Source: Sphagnum magellanicum (lineage: Eukaryota > Streptophyta > Sphagnopsida > Sphagnales > Sphagnaceae). Taken from it: a stretch of DNA of 64,000 bases. Under the pieces are notes generated by a model, which saw only the letters and a program-made list of their open reading frames with translations, was not told the origin of the DNA and did not search any database. The position numbers and the translations under genes were made by a program. The stretch is from NCBI GenBank assembly GCA_021904315.1, contig CM038920.1:5146001-5210000 (forward strand), written 5' to 3'. Below are positions 1 to 12,439 of the stretch, one piece after another. Positions within the stretch are counted from its first letter, which is position 1; each line of letters opens with the position of its first letter.

Positions 1-2550
1 TAGCCACTTTTTTCATGGACTTTTAAGGGCAACTCAATTCTTGTTAGGGTTGGCTAGTTGGTTACAAGTGGCCTCTTGCTTTTAACCTAGTCTATTTACA
101 TTTGATTTTCTTTTCTTTTGAATTGGTTTTTAGTCTAATAGTGTATTTTTGTGTTTTCTTAAAGGTGGATTTTGTTGAATCTTCTGCAACATCTCCCCCC
201 TCCCCCCCCTTGTGTCATTTGTGCCCTCCTTTCTCTATTTTACAATGGAACAAGCATGAGAAGCTACTCCAATTGTTTCTCTTTTATCAGTTTTCTTTGC
301 TGGGTTAATGTTTTTTGGAAGTGGATTTGGAAAGAGTCAATTATGCAATTCTGTTTCAAATCTGGGGCTGTCTTTTTCTGTCTTGATCTCTTTCTTTTGC
401 GATAGAACTTGAAGATGTTGGAGATTTGCAATAGAACTCAGATGATGTTACACATGGGAGATTGCGTTTTCTTTTGGGTTTCCAGTCATGTTCTTTTTGA
501 GGTGCATAATTTGGCAACTTTGCTTCAACTTCTCCTTATAATTCTTTGTCTATGTGTTTTGCAAATAGAATCCATGAGGAGTTGCTGCATTTAGGATATT
601 GTGATCCAAAATGAATAATTAAACAACAAAAATAGCAGCTTACCAGGAGTGATTTTTTGTACTGGCTTTTTGTCATTTTATAACTCTTTCCACCAAAAAT
701 ATTAGGGATTTTTAGAAATGTTTTGTTTTTCTAGTATAAATTCGACTATTCTTGCTGTTTTTGGGGAAATTTTGCCTAATTATCAATATAGAAATACCTT
801 TTCTCAATAAATAAAAACCCTGCTTACTAATCTCTTTAACTCACATCCCATATTTGAAGAAATCTCTCTCTCTCATCAATGCTTGATTCGCCACGACAAC
901 ATTAGCACATTACATATATATTTTTAATATTATAAAAACCTCATGGCTAGGAAAAAAAACTTTGGATTTATGTATTTTAATAGTTAAATAAATCATTAAA
1001 CTTTAATTTAAGCTTCACTTTGAAAATGTGAGTTCATCATTATTTACATCAATCTGAATTTTAAAAACATGAACATGAAAAGTGTGCCTTTTCATGTCCA
1101 TGTAGGTGGCTAGGAGAAAAGAATGAAATAATTATGAGGAAAGGAGTGACCTAGTTATTAGGAAAGAAATAAGGTAATCCATGAGAAGGCACATGTTACA
1201 TTTTCATATTATTTTTGAAAAAGTATCGAGATAATAATTATTTCAAATAATATTTTGAAAATTACATACATAAATATATACTAGAACTTGTGACCAAGAG
1301 CAAATATTTGGATTTAAATGAAATATATTGTAATAGTTAAATAAGTTTTAAAATTTTGATTTAAGCTTCACTTTGAAATTGTGAGCAATAGATAAGAATA
1401 ATGGTTTATTAAAGTTATTAAAGGAGATGAAAGTTTATTAATTAAAAAATATACTAAATATCTCCCCCATTTTATATCCCTAATATTAATAATATATTCC
1501 CATATGGTTTCCAATAGTTCATCATTATTTGTGTCAATCTCAATTTTGATTTTACTATATAACACATTAGACATGAAAAGACACATGAAAGGGCACATGA
1601 ACTAGCATGTGCTTTTTCATGCTATTTTTAAAAAGTTATTGATACAATCTTTTGAACACTTCTTCTTTGAATTACATATCGGTATATAGACCACTTGAAA
1701 CCATAGACTCTGGATAAATCCAAAGAATATACAACATTGACAACTATGTATGTATATATCCCTGTTGGTTCGTGAAAAAATCATTGATAATGATGATGCA
1801 TGTTATTAGATTCACACTAAAATTGACTAATGACATTGTATGTATTCATTAATGTTTTTCGTTGTGTTATCGATCCATGGGATTCTCAAGTGTGATGATT
1901 TGATTGGAATCGTTATCTGGTTTTGGGGTTTAATAAGTTGATTAAACCTGGGCCCAGTTTGTTTTTTTGTTTTTCCCTGGCTAATTTTTGCCAAATGGCA
2001 ACTTGCTTTTTCAAAATGGCAGAAATAAATTGTTTTGCAGGGTTAGTTGCCAAATTTCGAAATACCTATATATTCCCAGATTCTACATTAACTTCCCAAT
2101 AGGTAAATGCTTAAATATTTCTATAGCCAAATATGGCTAAATGTTTTGATAAAAGATCACCAGTTCAACCGCACACAAAAAACTCTTCTACTTGGCACCT
2201 ACAGATCTATAACTTTTCAATGGAGGGAATTTGGGTAATTACATTATTAAAAATGTCACCACTTTAAAAATATTGGCAACCACAAATTTCAATAGCCGTA
2301 ATCTCAAACTCCTCTATTTTACATAAAATGTAGGGCAGACATAGGACTTTTCTCAAATTCTAAACCGATTTACCCATTCACTATATTGGAACCAGAGTTT
2401 TTTGTTTCAGATTTGTGAAGGGGGTGGGTTAGCAATCATGCAGAAGACGACCAAATACCATAGCCTAGGGTCAGTTACCACATTGAGAAAATGAATTATT
2501 ATTGTTTTCCAAAAAATGAATTCAGTTTTTAATTTTAAAATTATATCATT
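1..2550. other. AT-rich segment without recognised gene
   Basis: AT-rich sequence with poly-A and poly-T runs. It recurs at 21,679-23,420, 23,542-26,088, and inverted at 31,060-33,300 and from about 62,500. Short minus-strand ORFs such as 1,368-1,598 are shared by several copies but match no family I know. I see no convincing gene. Confidence 0.6.
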
Positions 2551-4439
2551 TTCCATCATCTACTATAATATTGTGATATGAGTAGTGAAATTATTCGAAG
2601 TTTAGCCTACAATAATTATGATGATTTTCAACATATCAACTTCATATTATCACAAAAATTCATTTCACTATTTTGAGAATCATATAATGACGAAACTGAC
2701 CTTAGGGTAAGGTAGCAAAATTCTGCTACAGGTTCAAGTGGTCCTAAGTAAAAAAAATAGGATTCCTCATATAATTTGGTGACTTGTTTCAACTTTCTCT
2801 CTAAATATGGCAAGTGTAGAATTTTTTTCCTCTCATAGCATGTGCCAAATTCAGCCCATTTTTCTGAAAAAAATCAATTTGTACCTTGCGCACCTTTCTT
2901 TTTATTCCTTGCTAGGTTCCAAAAATTTGCCCAAAAATAATCACTGACCAACTATGAAAGCCTGTGGTGACTATGCCCCAGGACAGAAGATTCAAATAGA
3001 ACATTTACCATGTTACAATGTCACCCAAAATATTTATATTCCAAGGGCCAAGAATAAACTGTTTTGTGTTTTAGCAAGAAGTTTTTGGTGGCTTATGATT
3101 TAACAAGCCCATAATGCAAAATTGAATTGGAATCGTTAAACAACAGTGGGTTTTTTTTTTTTCTTATTTTGTGATGTAGTTGAGGTGACAATCACCCATA
3201 AGCTGATTCAACCTTGGTTATCAAAATATGAAAGGAAAATTTTGAACATCCTTTGTTTTTTTCACTACCTACTTGAATTGTCTATACAAATCTGGTGATT
3301 TAAAAATATTTTTTGGAATTTTGGTGAATTCTAAAAATCATTGAGTTTGCAACCAAAAAAAAACTAAATTTTGCACAAATAAAAATGGGGATGGGCAGTA
3401 GCTTCCTTGGATGAAATCAAAGTAAAGTAATGTAAAATGAAGTATGACTGCCTAACAGGTTTGAACAAATTGGATGTGAGGGAAAATGCAGTGATTTCAA
3501 ACAACAAGCATGGACAAAGTTCATGGCCATTGACAAAAGAGGCTTTCTTAATCTTCAATTCATCACCTAATCCCACCTGAATCTACAATCCATGTAACTA
3601 ACTTTTCTGGTGGAATATATTACTGTAATTGATACTTTAATGGATACCAATGTTTTTGTGGATCAGATTATTTTTTTTGGTGATTTTCTTGGGAGGGATT
3701 CATTTTTCTATTATTTAGATATTTCTATAATATTTATGGCCCAAGTAAAGTGAAACTCTCCTAGAAAACGACCAAAACACAATCCCCTCTGCCAATGTGC
3801 CATGGTAATTTCATAAAGGTATGTTCACACTTGTAGGTAATGCAAGAAATAACTTAGCAATTTACAATCTTTGTTCACATATAACATCATTTTTTTGATA
3901 ATTAATAGATGTGGTAAAGTGACATGGCAAGCTATCATGAGTGTTATCATCTACTAATAGTGTAAATGATAAATTGATTACATTTTAGTGAAAACTTCAA
4001 AATATAAACACTATTGTTCAAATTGCGGTTGCCAAGATATCAACATGGAGACTAGGCTATTAAACTAATAACCCATTGTGCACAACTCCATTGCTATGTT
4101 GAGAGCTTCTCTATTGTGAGGTTTTTTTAGCAATGGATGAAGATTGTCAAGAGCAAAGTTTTGTTGGATCAAAATTAGGGAGAGAGAAACAAAGGAGGGG
4201 GAAAATAATGCATGGACATCACTGGGATGAGTGCAATTGAAAACATCTATAACACAAAGGAGCAACAACAACACCAAATGCAACAACAAAAGCACATGTA
4301 ATGCCACAAGGAACATCGAACATTATAACAACAATTGCAAAATGTCAACAAGTTCAACACCAAGAGCAATGCCAAACTTAAAAGCTAGACCTTCCCACAA
4401 CAACAAGGTAGTTAGGAACATTCCCATGTCCTAGCTTTT
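2551..4439. other. AT-rich segment without recognised gene
   Basis: Nothing recognisable. Minus-strand ORFs at 2,628-2,813 and 3,364-3,576 recur in the mirrored copies (62,267-62,452; 61,501-61,716) but show no domain. The stretch 4,195-4,435 is Asn/Thr/Ser-rich on the plus strand and may be the N-terminal part of the relic that follows. Confidence 0.45.
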
Positions 4440-5600
4440 ATTCAATGTAAAAAAAACTTTTAGAAAATTGGTTGATCCTTGCTTTCAAATGATACCTACC
4501 ACATGAAAGTGGGATAAATAACTAATGAATTGTACAAGAGCACAAAAGTGAAAGTCCTTCATGATGGAAAAATGTGCAAAAACAAGTGGAACAACTTTAA
4601 TTTTGATTACAAGATCATCATGTAGGGATTGGTCACCACATTCCATTCTAGGATCAAGCAATTGAAGATTGCAATCACCACCATCTTTTCAAATAGTTCA
4701 AGAAGTAGTTCTACAAGGCTATTCAAGCATTCCAGAGTATAGTCACAATTAGGGTACCACTTTTTAACCACAGGATTCAAGGATTTTGTTTTTGTTATTT
4801 TCCTAATATAAAATTTAAATAAAATAGATTTAAATGAGAGATATTGAATAATTCAAATTATGATAATTTTCATGGTGGTGGTGATTTTTCACATGCATAT
4901 GTAATTATGCATAGATATTTTGGCAAATAACCAAAAATGCAAAAAATGGGTACATAAGCTTTTATATACAACTTAACATGTTTTCTTGCATGAAAATTTC
5001 CTTCACAATTTTCCAACATTTGGGGCCACAAATTCTAAGCCTAGTGAATATAAAAATCAACCAAATGGGGGGAGAAAAAATCATTTTCCTTGTTGCCTTT
5101 TCAAAATGGATTCTATAGACTTCAAAACTTTTATATTGTATATTATTTGATCAATTGCATTATATGAACATTGCCAAACATAGATGTATGCATATTTTAT
5201 CCATGAAAGAAAATTGAAATCAATTGCATTGTTTAATACATTCCTTTTGATTCCCTTAAGATGAAAATTGTAGTTAAAACAAGGACTAAAAAGGACATCT
5301 ATATTATATTCAATTTATTTTTAATTTTTTTTAATAAATTAACATGACATCATTCTAATTATAGTCATATACCAATCTTGTATAATCATGAAATAATAAA
5401 TATAATAAAAATCTAAAATAGAGCTTTGTAATCCTTTTTCTGTTAGACTATCCTTTTGGGTACCCTAATTGTGAATATGCCTTCTAGGGAAAGAGCATGA
5501 TCAATGCACTAGGACATGTGAGAGACATTCATCGAGAAAGAAATGTAGTTTACAAGTCACCCACTCTAGGATTGGATAAAAAAACTTTGTTGCACCTTAG
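4440..5600 (+). pseudogene. Relic of Myb/SANT-like (trihelix) transposon-type ORF, left copy
   Basis: Plus-strand frames at about 4,515-4,750 read like the plant Myb/SANT-like family seen in PIF/Harbinger-type elements. There is a helix with ITNELYKSTKVKVL, then CKNKWNNFNFDYK, then (frame-shifted) GIGHHIPF followed by a stop where Trp is expected, then HHHLFK and FYKAIQAFQS. After a 741-bp TIR insertion the characteristic NALGHVRDIH motif follows at about 5,490-5,540. Frameshifts and several stops make it non-functional. Such proteins normally bind DNA together with a DDE transposase; no transposase was recognised nearby. The family call is inferred from motifs only. Confidence 0.6.
4738..5478. 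mobile_element. 741-bp element with terminal inverted repeats (MITE-like), left copy
   Basis: The left end reads TCACAATTAGGGTACC and the right end GGGTACCCTAATTGTGA, an inverted repeat of about 16-20 bp bounded by TAT/ATA. The interior is AT-rich with no coding capacity. It sits inside the Myb/SANT-like relic, splitting its core from its GHVRD motif, so it inserted after that ORF was in place. All three unit copies share it. Confidence 0.65.
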
Positions 5601-7140
5601 ATATCTTTGATGAAAGAGCTTTTGGGAGATGAATATGTGCTTGAAAATCAAGGAAATGAAGTTGCAAATGCAAATATAAAAGGGAATCAACCAAATTTCA
5701 TAAACTTAGATGATTTTTCAAAGTCCAACAAAGGCAATCCACAATCCAATTTTTGTGAATTTTATGAACACTCCTTTAATATCTATAAGTCAATTTTTGA
5801 CAACTCCAATAACTCTCAAGAACATGGGTGTAAAGTGGAAAGAGTCAAATGTTTTCACCCCAATGCTTAAACTTGTAAATAAGAATAGAAAAATTGTAAA
5901 TGACATTGCGGAATGCATTCAATGTCACACATTTGGAAACTAAAAAACATCACAACAAGGTCCACCATTAAACCACCAAGGAGTAATTAGAATATTTGAA
6001 AAACAAAAACATAATAAATTTATGCATTGGACAACCAAAAATCTTGTAAATGTTTTGGTGAGTATGAATGTGACAATGTGCCATGTTTTTTAAAAAACAA
6101 AGTTGATATGTTTTCACTTATGGAATTGTTGTCAATTTTTTCATCAAATAATGCAAATCTAGAAGAAAACACACATAATGATGACAAAGAACAAAATTGA
6201 AAAACTAAGAAATAAACCAACAGTGAAGTATTATGAAAATTTTCCACACTTCCATATCTAATAGAAATCAACTTTGGAGATATAGGATGGATCCAAGTCC
6301 TAAAAATTGATCAATTCCTCAAGAGTATACATGGAATGGATAGCTAATGGCATGAATGGATCATATGAAGCCTACCTCTAATTGTGGAACATCAAATTTC
6401 ATGGAAAAACCTTCATCCTTTTAGTGACAAAAAGGATAACCAGATCCCACCAAAGTCATTAAACAAAGGAAAGACACAAGTATAGATGGATATACATGTA
6501 TAAGAGAGCACATGAAGCATGGTAACTGGAAGGTTAGATAGCAATGCATATAAAAACCATAGTTAGCCAATAAAGGTGCCTAGAGTTAGAAGACTACTAC
6601 AATAGAATGTGGTTTTCCTCACACAATAGGTCAGGGCTTATGACACATGTGTGATATAAATTTTGTAATTCATTCATTACAATGTATAATTTGTGATTTT
6701 TATTGTACCATATATTACATTAAAATCGTTGGTTGATGTTAAGTTGTGGCACATATTACATTAATGTCAAATTAATGTCAAACAACAATTTTAATGTATG
6801 TCGTAACAAATATCACATGTTGAACATTGTAATGGATGAAACAAGAAAATGTAACTTTCACCTGTGTGGGCCGAAGTGACGTAGCCCCCATGACTACATT
6901 AATTTTGTTTGGGATGAATTCAAGTTCATCCCAATTATTGGATCTCTTGCAAGCATTGAGGTTGGGTCACTTTTTTTTTTCCTTCACTTACTTCAAGACT
7001 ACCCATAAAAAAAATCTATTCAACTACCCAAGCATTTCAAACCCCAACTACCTACTTGACTTTGCAACTACCTACCTCCACCCCACCAAAAACCCTAAAC
7101 TTCGCCACCACTCAAACCTTACCATTGTAGTTTGTAGGAG
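5601..7140. other. AT-rich segment, possible C-terminal remnants of the Myb/SANT-like relic
   Basis: Plus-strand open stretches at 5,607-5,870 and 5,710-5,943 lie just downstream of the relic and recur, frame-broken, at 27,175-27,405 (-) and 58,984-59,322 (-). They are Asn/Lys-rich and match nothing I know. Antisense ORFs here (6,020-6,271) also recur. Around 6,240 the left copy lacks about 2.55 kb that is present at 56,290-58,850. Confidence 0.35.
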
Positions 7141-7500
7141 GTGAGGAACATTGTTGTAGCCGAAACTTGAATGTAGCCAAACAAGCAAAGGAGTCGTTAA
7201 GTGATTAGGAGTGACTAGGAACCAAGTGTTGCTACAACATAGAAACTTAATGTTGTTGTAACATTAAAGCGTAATCAAACATTGTTGCAAAATCAATGTG
7301 TAGAAGTGATGTTAAAACGATGCTACAGAAAATGATGTTGCAAAAGTAGTGTCGAAGTGATGTTGCAAAAGACGGTGCTATAGAAGTGGTGTTGAACAGA
7401 TGTTGTAAAAGATGTTACGACAAAAAATGTTGCTGAAGTAGTGCTGCACAAGATGCTGCTCCAAAAGATAACCTATGCATTTGTGGCAAGTGTACATCAG
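7140..7500. repeat. Degenerate short tandem repeat (GATGTTGCAAAAG type)
   Basis: The motif GATGTTGCAAAAG and variants (GTGTTGCAAAAG, GATGCTACAGAA) recur irregularly every 15-40 bp, mixed with AAGTAGTG-type spacers. No coding capacity. Mirrored at about 55,580-55,880. Confidence 0.55.
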
Positions 7501-7589
7501 AACTTTTTTTTTCTTTGTCTATTTTTCAGTCTTATCCCCTTGCAAAAAAGATTACAAATGCTACACTCGTTTCCTCTTCTACTATTCTT

Positions 7590-8498
7590 ACAAGATTAAG
7601 GTAGAAGATGATGACGAATGTAATGTTTGTTGTTGTCTTTTGGTTTTCTTATGAAACCAAGGTAGAAGACAATGACGAGCACACCTCCTCCTTGTCTTTT
7701 GTTTTTTTTTTCTTGCATTGCAGAAGACAATGACGAGCCTCTCGACTCGTCGTCGTTTTTTACAACTCAAGAAAAAAACAAAAAAAATAGAAAACTAGAA
7801 GGTGACGATGAGCCTTCCTCTTCTATAACCCAAGAAAAAAAACCTTGATGTTGCTTTCTTTTGGGTTGCAAGAGACGATGACAAGCCTTCCGACTTGTCA
7901 TCATCTCTTAGTTTTTTTTCTTCACTTGCAAAAGATGATGATTCTTGGTTTGTTGTTGTCTCTTAGTTTTTTTCTTCAATTACAGAAGATGACGATGAGT
8001 TAGGATCCTAGCTTATCATCATCCTTGGTTACTTTTTTTTAGTCGCAGAAGATAACAAAAAGCCTCCCAGTTCATCATCATCTTTTAGTGTTTTTTTCTT
8101 TAGTTGTAGAAGATGACAATGAGTGGAAATCCCGGTTTGTTGTCATCCTTGGTTGTTTTTCTTTAGCTACATAAGATGACAATGAACCTCCTGGCTCATT
8201 GTTGTGTTCTGTAGTTTTTTCTTCAATTATAAAAAACGACGACAAGCTAGGATCCCAGCTCATTATCATCCTTGGTTGTTTTGCTTTAGTTGTAAAAAAC
8301 AACAATGAACCTCCCAATTCATTGTCGTTTTTTACATTTTTTCTTTCGGTGCAGAAGATAACAACAAATCAGAAGGCTCATCATCATCTCCTAGTTTTTT
8401 TCCTCAAGTGTTGAAAACAACGACTTTTGATCTCAGTTCCTTATCGTCCTTAATTGTTTTGTTTTAGTTGCACAAAACAACAATGAACTTTTCAGCTC
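7590..8498. repeat. About 60-bp minisatellite (GAAGATGACGATGAG type), left copy
   Basis: About 15 degenerate units with a 55-70 bp spacing (cores near 7,607, 7,667, 7,722, 7,799, 7,872, 7,930, 7,985, 8,046, 8,108, 8,172, 8,232, 8,292, 8,353, 8,414 and 8,474). Each core reads like GAAGATGACGATGAG, followed by a CCTTGGTTGTTTTTCTT-like T-rich spacer; two subtypes tend to alternate. ORFs inside are repeat artefacts. Confidence 0.8.
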
Positions 8499-8501
8499 AT
8501 T

Positions 8502-9078
8502 TGTCATGCTCGTACATGGCCTCATACATAATGGCCAATTACGGGCATGCCCATGTATGCTTTTAGGGTTAATGTATGGTCTTAAATGATTGTACGTTAT
8601 TAGGTACTTAAGGTTTCAATTTGTTGGTAGTTGTATAAAAGGCCAAACCCTTCCTTTCTCTTTTTAGTTTTCCTAGAATTTCTTTGTCAGGAGAGTTTCC
8701 TCCATAATCAGATAGGAAATCTAGATGTTCATGGCAACCATTGCACAGCCACCGTCTACATACATTTCATGTTCTTCTTTTTTTGCAATTCAATTTTAGA
8801 AAAACTTTAGTTTCTGTTGCTTCATGTTGAGAGCGATAGATTTTTTGTGCCTTTGAGTTTTTGAGTTGTTTCTACCGGTGTTGCTATTGCCGAAGGGAGT
8901 GCAAGTTGCTACTAGTGTTGCTGTTGATGTTGTTGGAAGGAGCTTGCGTTGTTACATTTCTACTAACCAACAAAGTAGGTTTCAAACCTCCTCACCCCCC
9001 TTTTTTCTTTCTTTCTCTGCCTACCAAATGATTAATATAATGTTATCCAACTATTCCATTATAATTACCAATGTTGCA
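8502..9078 (+). mobile_element. Solo-LTR-like element, left copy
   Basis: 577 bp, beginning TGTCATG and ending TTGCA, flanked on both sides by the 4-bp duplication CATT (8,498-8,501 and 9,079-9,082). It holds a TATA box (TATAAAAGG, 8,634-8,642) and, for about 520 bp, resembles the 5' terminal part of the gypsy element at 45,866. The last 50 bp or so do not match that element. It may be a solo LTR from a related family or a small non-autonomous LTR element. Its mirror at 44,892-45,468 shows that it inserted before the unit was duplicated. Confidence 0.7.
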
Positions 9079-9183
9079 CATTGAACTCACTTCTTGCCAC
9101 AATTTTCATGAGTTCCAAATTCCAAACATTCCATCTTCCATTCTCATAAACTTATTTAATTTTATTACATTTATACTTTACAT

Positions 9184-9470
9184 TAACATTGGGTTTTTTG
9201 GTTGTAAGTACTATAAAACATTTCTATGACACTTACACATTAAGACAAAGATAATTAATCTCAAATGGTTTCATTTTTGTGAATGTTGTGTTATAAACAA
9301 ATATAAATTTAAGCCAATGGCACATTTCCTATATGTGATGCCCATCTTATACTTGGGTGAAAAAATCTTTGGGTGGTACCATTAGAAATGTGACATTTTG
9401 ATTTTCCTGGACCCGTCAAACTTTGAAAAATCATAAGAAACACTTAAATAAATATTTTCATGATTTATGA
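9184..9470 (+). repeat. About 285-bp direct repeat, copy 1
   Basis: Repeated almost exactly at 10,287-10,569, flanking an 815-bp GC-richer insert. The inverted arm (44,500-44,800) holds a single copy and no insert, so both the duplication and the insert are private to the left arm. Non-coding. Confidence 0.85.
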
Positions 9471-10286
9471 TGCGCTCGTAAGTCACTGGGCGAAACCCAC
9501 TTGAGGGTTTCACAAAGTCAAGTTGCGGAAATTGTGACTTAGTGGCACACTCCCGGCTTCCAACTCTAAAAAGGGGTAGAGGGTCGTGTTGGGAGCCCAG
9601 GGATTAGACTAGGAAGAGGGACTAGTTTAGCTCGTGTGAATCTGCATCCAAAAACCAACCACAAGAGGTTAGTTTAGCATTCGGGACACCTTTGGGTGTT
9701 GGGATTTGCCACGGGCACTTGGACACACAAGATTCACCACGGCCTGGACTCGGGAGTAAACCACCACCTTACTCCCTACAGTACTCTCTGCAGCTCGCTG
9801 CCGAGGCTACATCCAAATGGCACATTTTGTTGGGACTCCTGAAATGGAGTCCCGAAACTGTCCCGGCTGGACTCTCGGAACTTTGAACGGCCATAACTCC
9901 CGAATGTGGAGTCTGATCGCAACGAGTTCTAAACCAAAGTTGTAGCCTTCGTCGAGGTCTTTCCAACGACATGTCGCACTACCTGAGGCAATGTCGCGAA
10001 GGGGTCGATTCCCGACTTTTAGTGGTCAAGAGTCAAACTGCCAGTTTGACTCCCGGCCCTTCTTTTGCCCATAACTTGGGCTGCAAATGTCCGAATGGCC
10101 AATGCGAGGCCATTTTCGATATCTACGTTTCAAGACCTTTTCAATGACACCAAGAACACTCAATGCGAGGTGTTGTGAGCCTTGCTGTCGAGCTCTGAAC
10201 ATTTGGGAGTCTCGGAAGGCTCCAAACTTCCAACTTTTCCAAGTGTTGGGCTTCACCCCCACACTTGGCCAAAGTGGATTTGCAAC
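9471..10286. other. 815-bp GC-richer insert between direct repeats
   Basis: Base composition shifts sharply from AT-rich flanks to roughly half G+C. The text contains phrases such as CGGCCATAACTCCCGAATG and GAGGTCTTTCCAACGAC that resemble plant LTR-retrotransposon leader sequence (inference, weak). ORFs here (9,769-9,972; 10,026-10,262; 10,087-10,359) are open in overlapping frames on both strands and show no domain. Origin unknown. Confidence 0.5.
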
Positions 10287-10569
10287 ATTAACATTGGATT
10301 TTTTGGTTGTAAGTACTATAAAACATTTCTATGACACTTACACATTAAGACAAAGATAAGTAATCTCAAATGGTTTCATTTTTGTGAATGTTGTGTTATA
10401 AACAAATATAAATTTAAGCCAATGGCACATTTCCTATATGTGATGCCCATCTTATACTTGGGTGAAAACATCTTTGGGTGGTACCATTAGAAATGTGACA
10501 TTTTGATTTTCCTGGACCCATCAAACTTTGAAAAATCATAAGAAACACTTAAATAAATATTTTCATAAT
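10287..10569 (+). repeat. About 285-bp direct repeat, copy 2
   Basis: Near-identical to 9,184-9,470, with only a handful of substitutions visible. This implies a fairly recent event relative to the divergence between the arms. Confidence 0.85.
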
Positions 10570-12439
10570 TTTTTTAATGAGTACATTTAGGTTCTCTAGA
10601 TTTTGAAATTTTAATAATATAAAAAATATTGTGTGTTTTGATGTACCTAATCATTGCATTTAGAAAAAAATTTAAGAATGTCGCATTAGTTTTTTTCTTG
10701 AACTTTTTGATTGGGAACAGAAATTTGAAATTGTTTTTGGGAATTTCTTTTTAAGGTAATTTGGAAGTCATTGTATTGTAGGTTTTTATTAGGCAATTAA
10801 TTGAGTAAGTATAATTTAGTTATGAATTTCCAAAGTTAAATTTATCAATTTCTAAAGGGGCCATTTTAATTAGGAATAGAATTTTTTTGAAAAAATTAAT
10901 TTTTAAAATTTCAAAATAAACTTCAAACCATATATTAATGCATGAAATTGTTAAACATGATATATATATGAAAACATTTAAAATAAAGGGCCCAAGAAAA
11001 TGATTTGGTTGTTTTTAGTTTGTTAACCATTCCTTGAGGTGGTTCCTAGTGGTACAATTCAAAAATGTTTTTGCCTACTTTTATGAAGGTTTTGTTTAAG
11101 TCTTCTACAACCTTCAAATTAGTGAAAAGCTACTCTCAACCCATATCATATTTTCAGTGACACATTTTTAAAACATCAAACATATGTTTTTCAAATAAAG
11201 ACATGTCTCCTACTTATTTCATTTTACAAACTTAAAGGCTTAAAAAATTTATTTATTATTTTCTCTTCTTTCTAATTTGGAGATAATCGCTCCACTTGCC
11301 AAACACTAAAATAGCAATGCAAATCTTTGTTTTCAAAAAAAATTAATTATTTTTTCTTTTCTTGAAAATTAATATTTTAACTAGATCTAGAATGAAGAAT
11401 TATATTATATTTTAGCAGCATGCTGCAACTCACTATTTTAACCTACTATTTAAATCTAATGATTTCAAAAAAAAATTTCTCAAAATTAAGTGACTTTTGG
11501 CCTTTTTTTTTTCAAAAAGAACCTTTGTATAAGTGACATTGATTTTGTTTTTGTCACCAGGCTACAAAATTTCACCAAAAGGGTAAACATGTTATTTCGG
11601 TTGCAACAGATTTTGATACTAAAGTTCCTTCTCTAATGAAATCAATAGGGAATGTAGTAATCACTTAATAATGTTTTGACTTGAAATTAACATTGAAATG
11701 TTTTTGGAAAGATGATATTAAAAATTCAGTCGATAATGAATTATTTTCTCAAATGTTACCACTTCACCAAAACAAAGCATCCATTGTCAAATAGGCCTTC
11801 TCCTCCCACCAAAGGTGAGTACCTGGACCCTTTGTGTCTTGTTCTTATGCTTCTATGCCTATTCTTCACACTATTCAACAACCACAAATCTATTGTGGTC
11901 AAGCTTTTGTTGGAACCCCTCTAAACCTCACTTGCAGTAGCCTCACATACTTGCATGTTTTTTTTTGGTCACACGAACATAAAATAGTCATTGGGTTCTC
12001 ACCACCAATTTATGATCAAGAACTAATCCATCTAGCTACTTCTAGAGATAATTAATCTTTGTGTAGGCAATTGAATTTACCAACCCTGCAACAATTATGC
12101 CACATTGGCATACCACTAGAAGCACATGGTAGCCAATCACCTTGGAGAAATTGAAAAAAAAGACTGATCAGCACACCAGTATTTGGACATTAATGGTTAC
12201 CAATACTTAGAGATGAAATTATATCATCACATAACATGGATATAGTAGCTAAGGGTTTTTGTTTTGAATCCATTCACATTTGATGTACTGTACCACACAA
12301 AAACTATATTGTATTTACATCAAAAAAAAGAAAAAAGAAAAATCTTTGCCTATCCTACACCGTTTTCTGACAAATTTTCGACATGCTTTGGCCTACAAAA
12401 AAAATCTGTTTATTTAAAAATATTATTGTTACAAATCAG
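10570..12439. other. AT-rich segment without recognised gene
   Basis: Poly-A/T-rich. Mirrored at 42,640-44,500. Overlapping ORFs at 11,712-12,055 recur in the mirror (43,040-43,352, frame-shifted) without a recognisable domain. I see nothing else. Confidence 0.5.

Noticed and set aside
4065..4316. Conserved minus-strand ORF with a Leu-rich start, recurring at 29,308-29,565 and 60,755-61,012
   Set aside because: It is antisense to the N-terminal part of the Myb/SANT-like relic; its conservation follows from the repeat copies, and it has no domain.
7588..8414. Several Ser/Lys-rich small ORFs
   Set aside because: They are translations of the 60-bp minisatellite.
9692..10359. Overlapping ORFs in the GC-rich insert as genes
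   Set aside because: They overlap on both strands, lack domains, and are absent from the matching arm.
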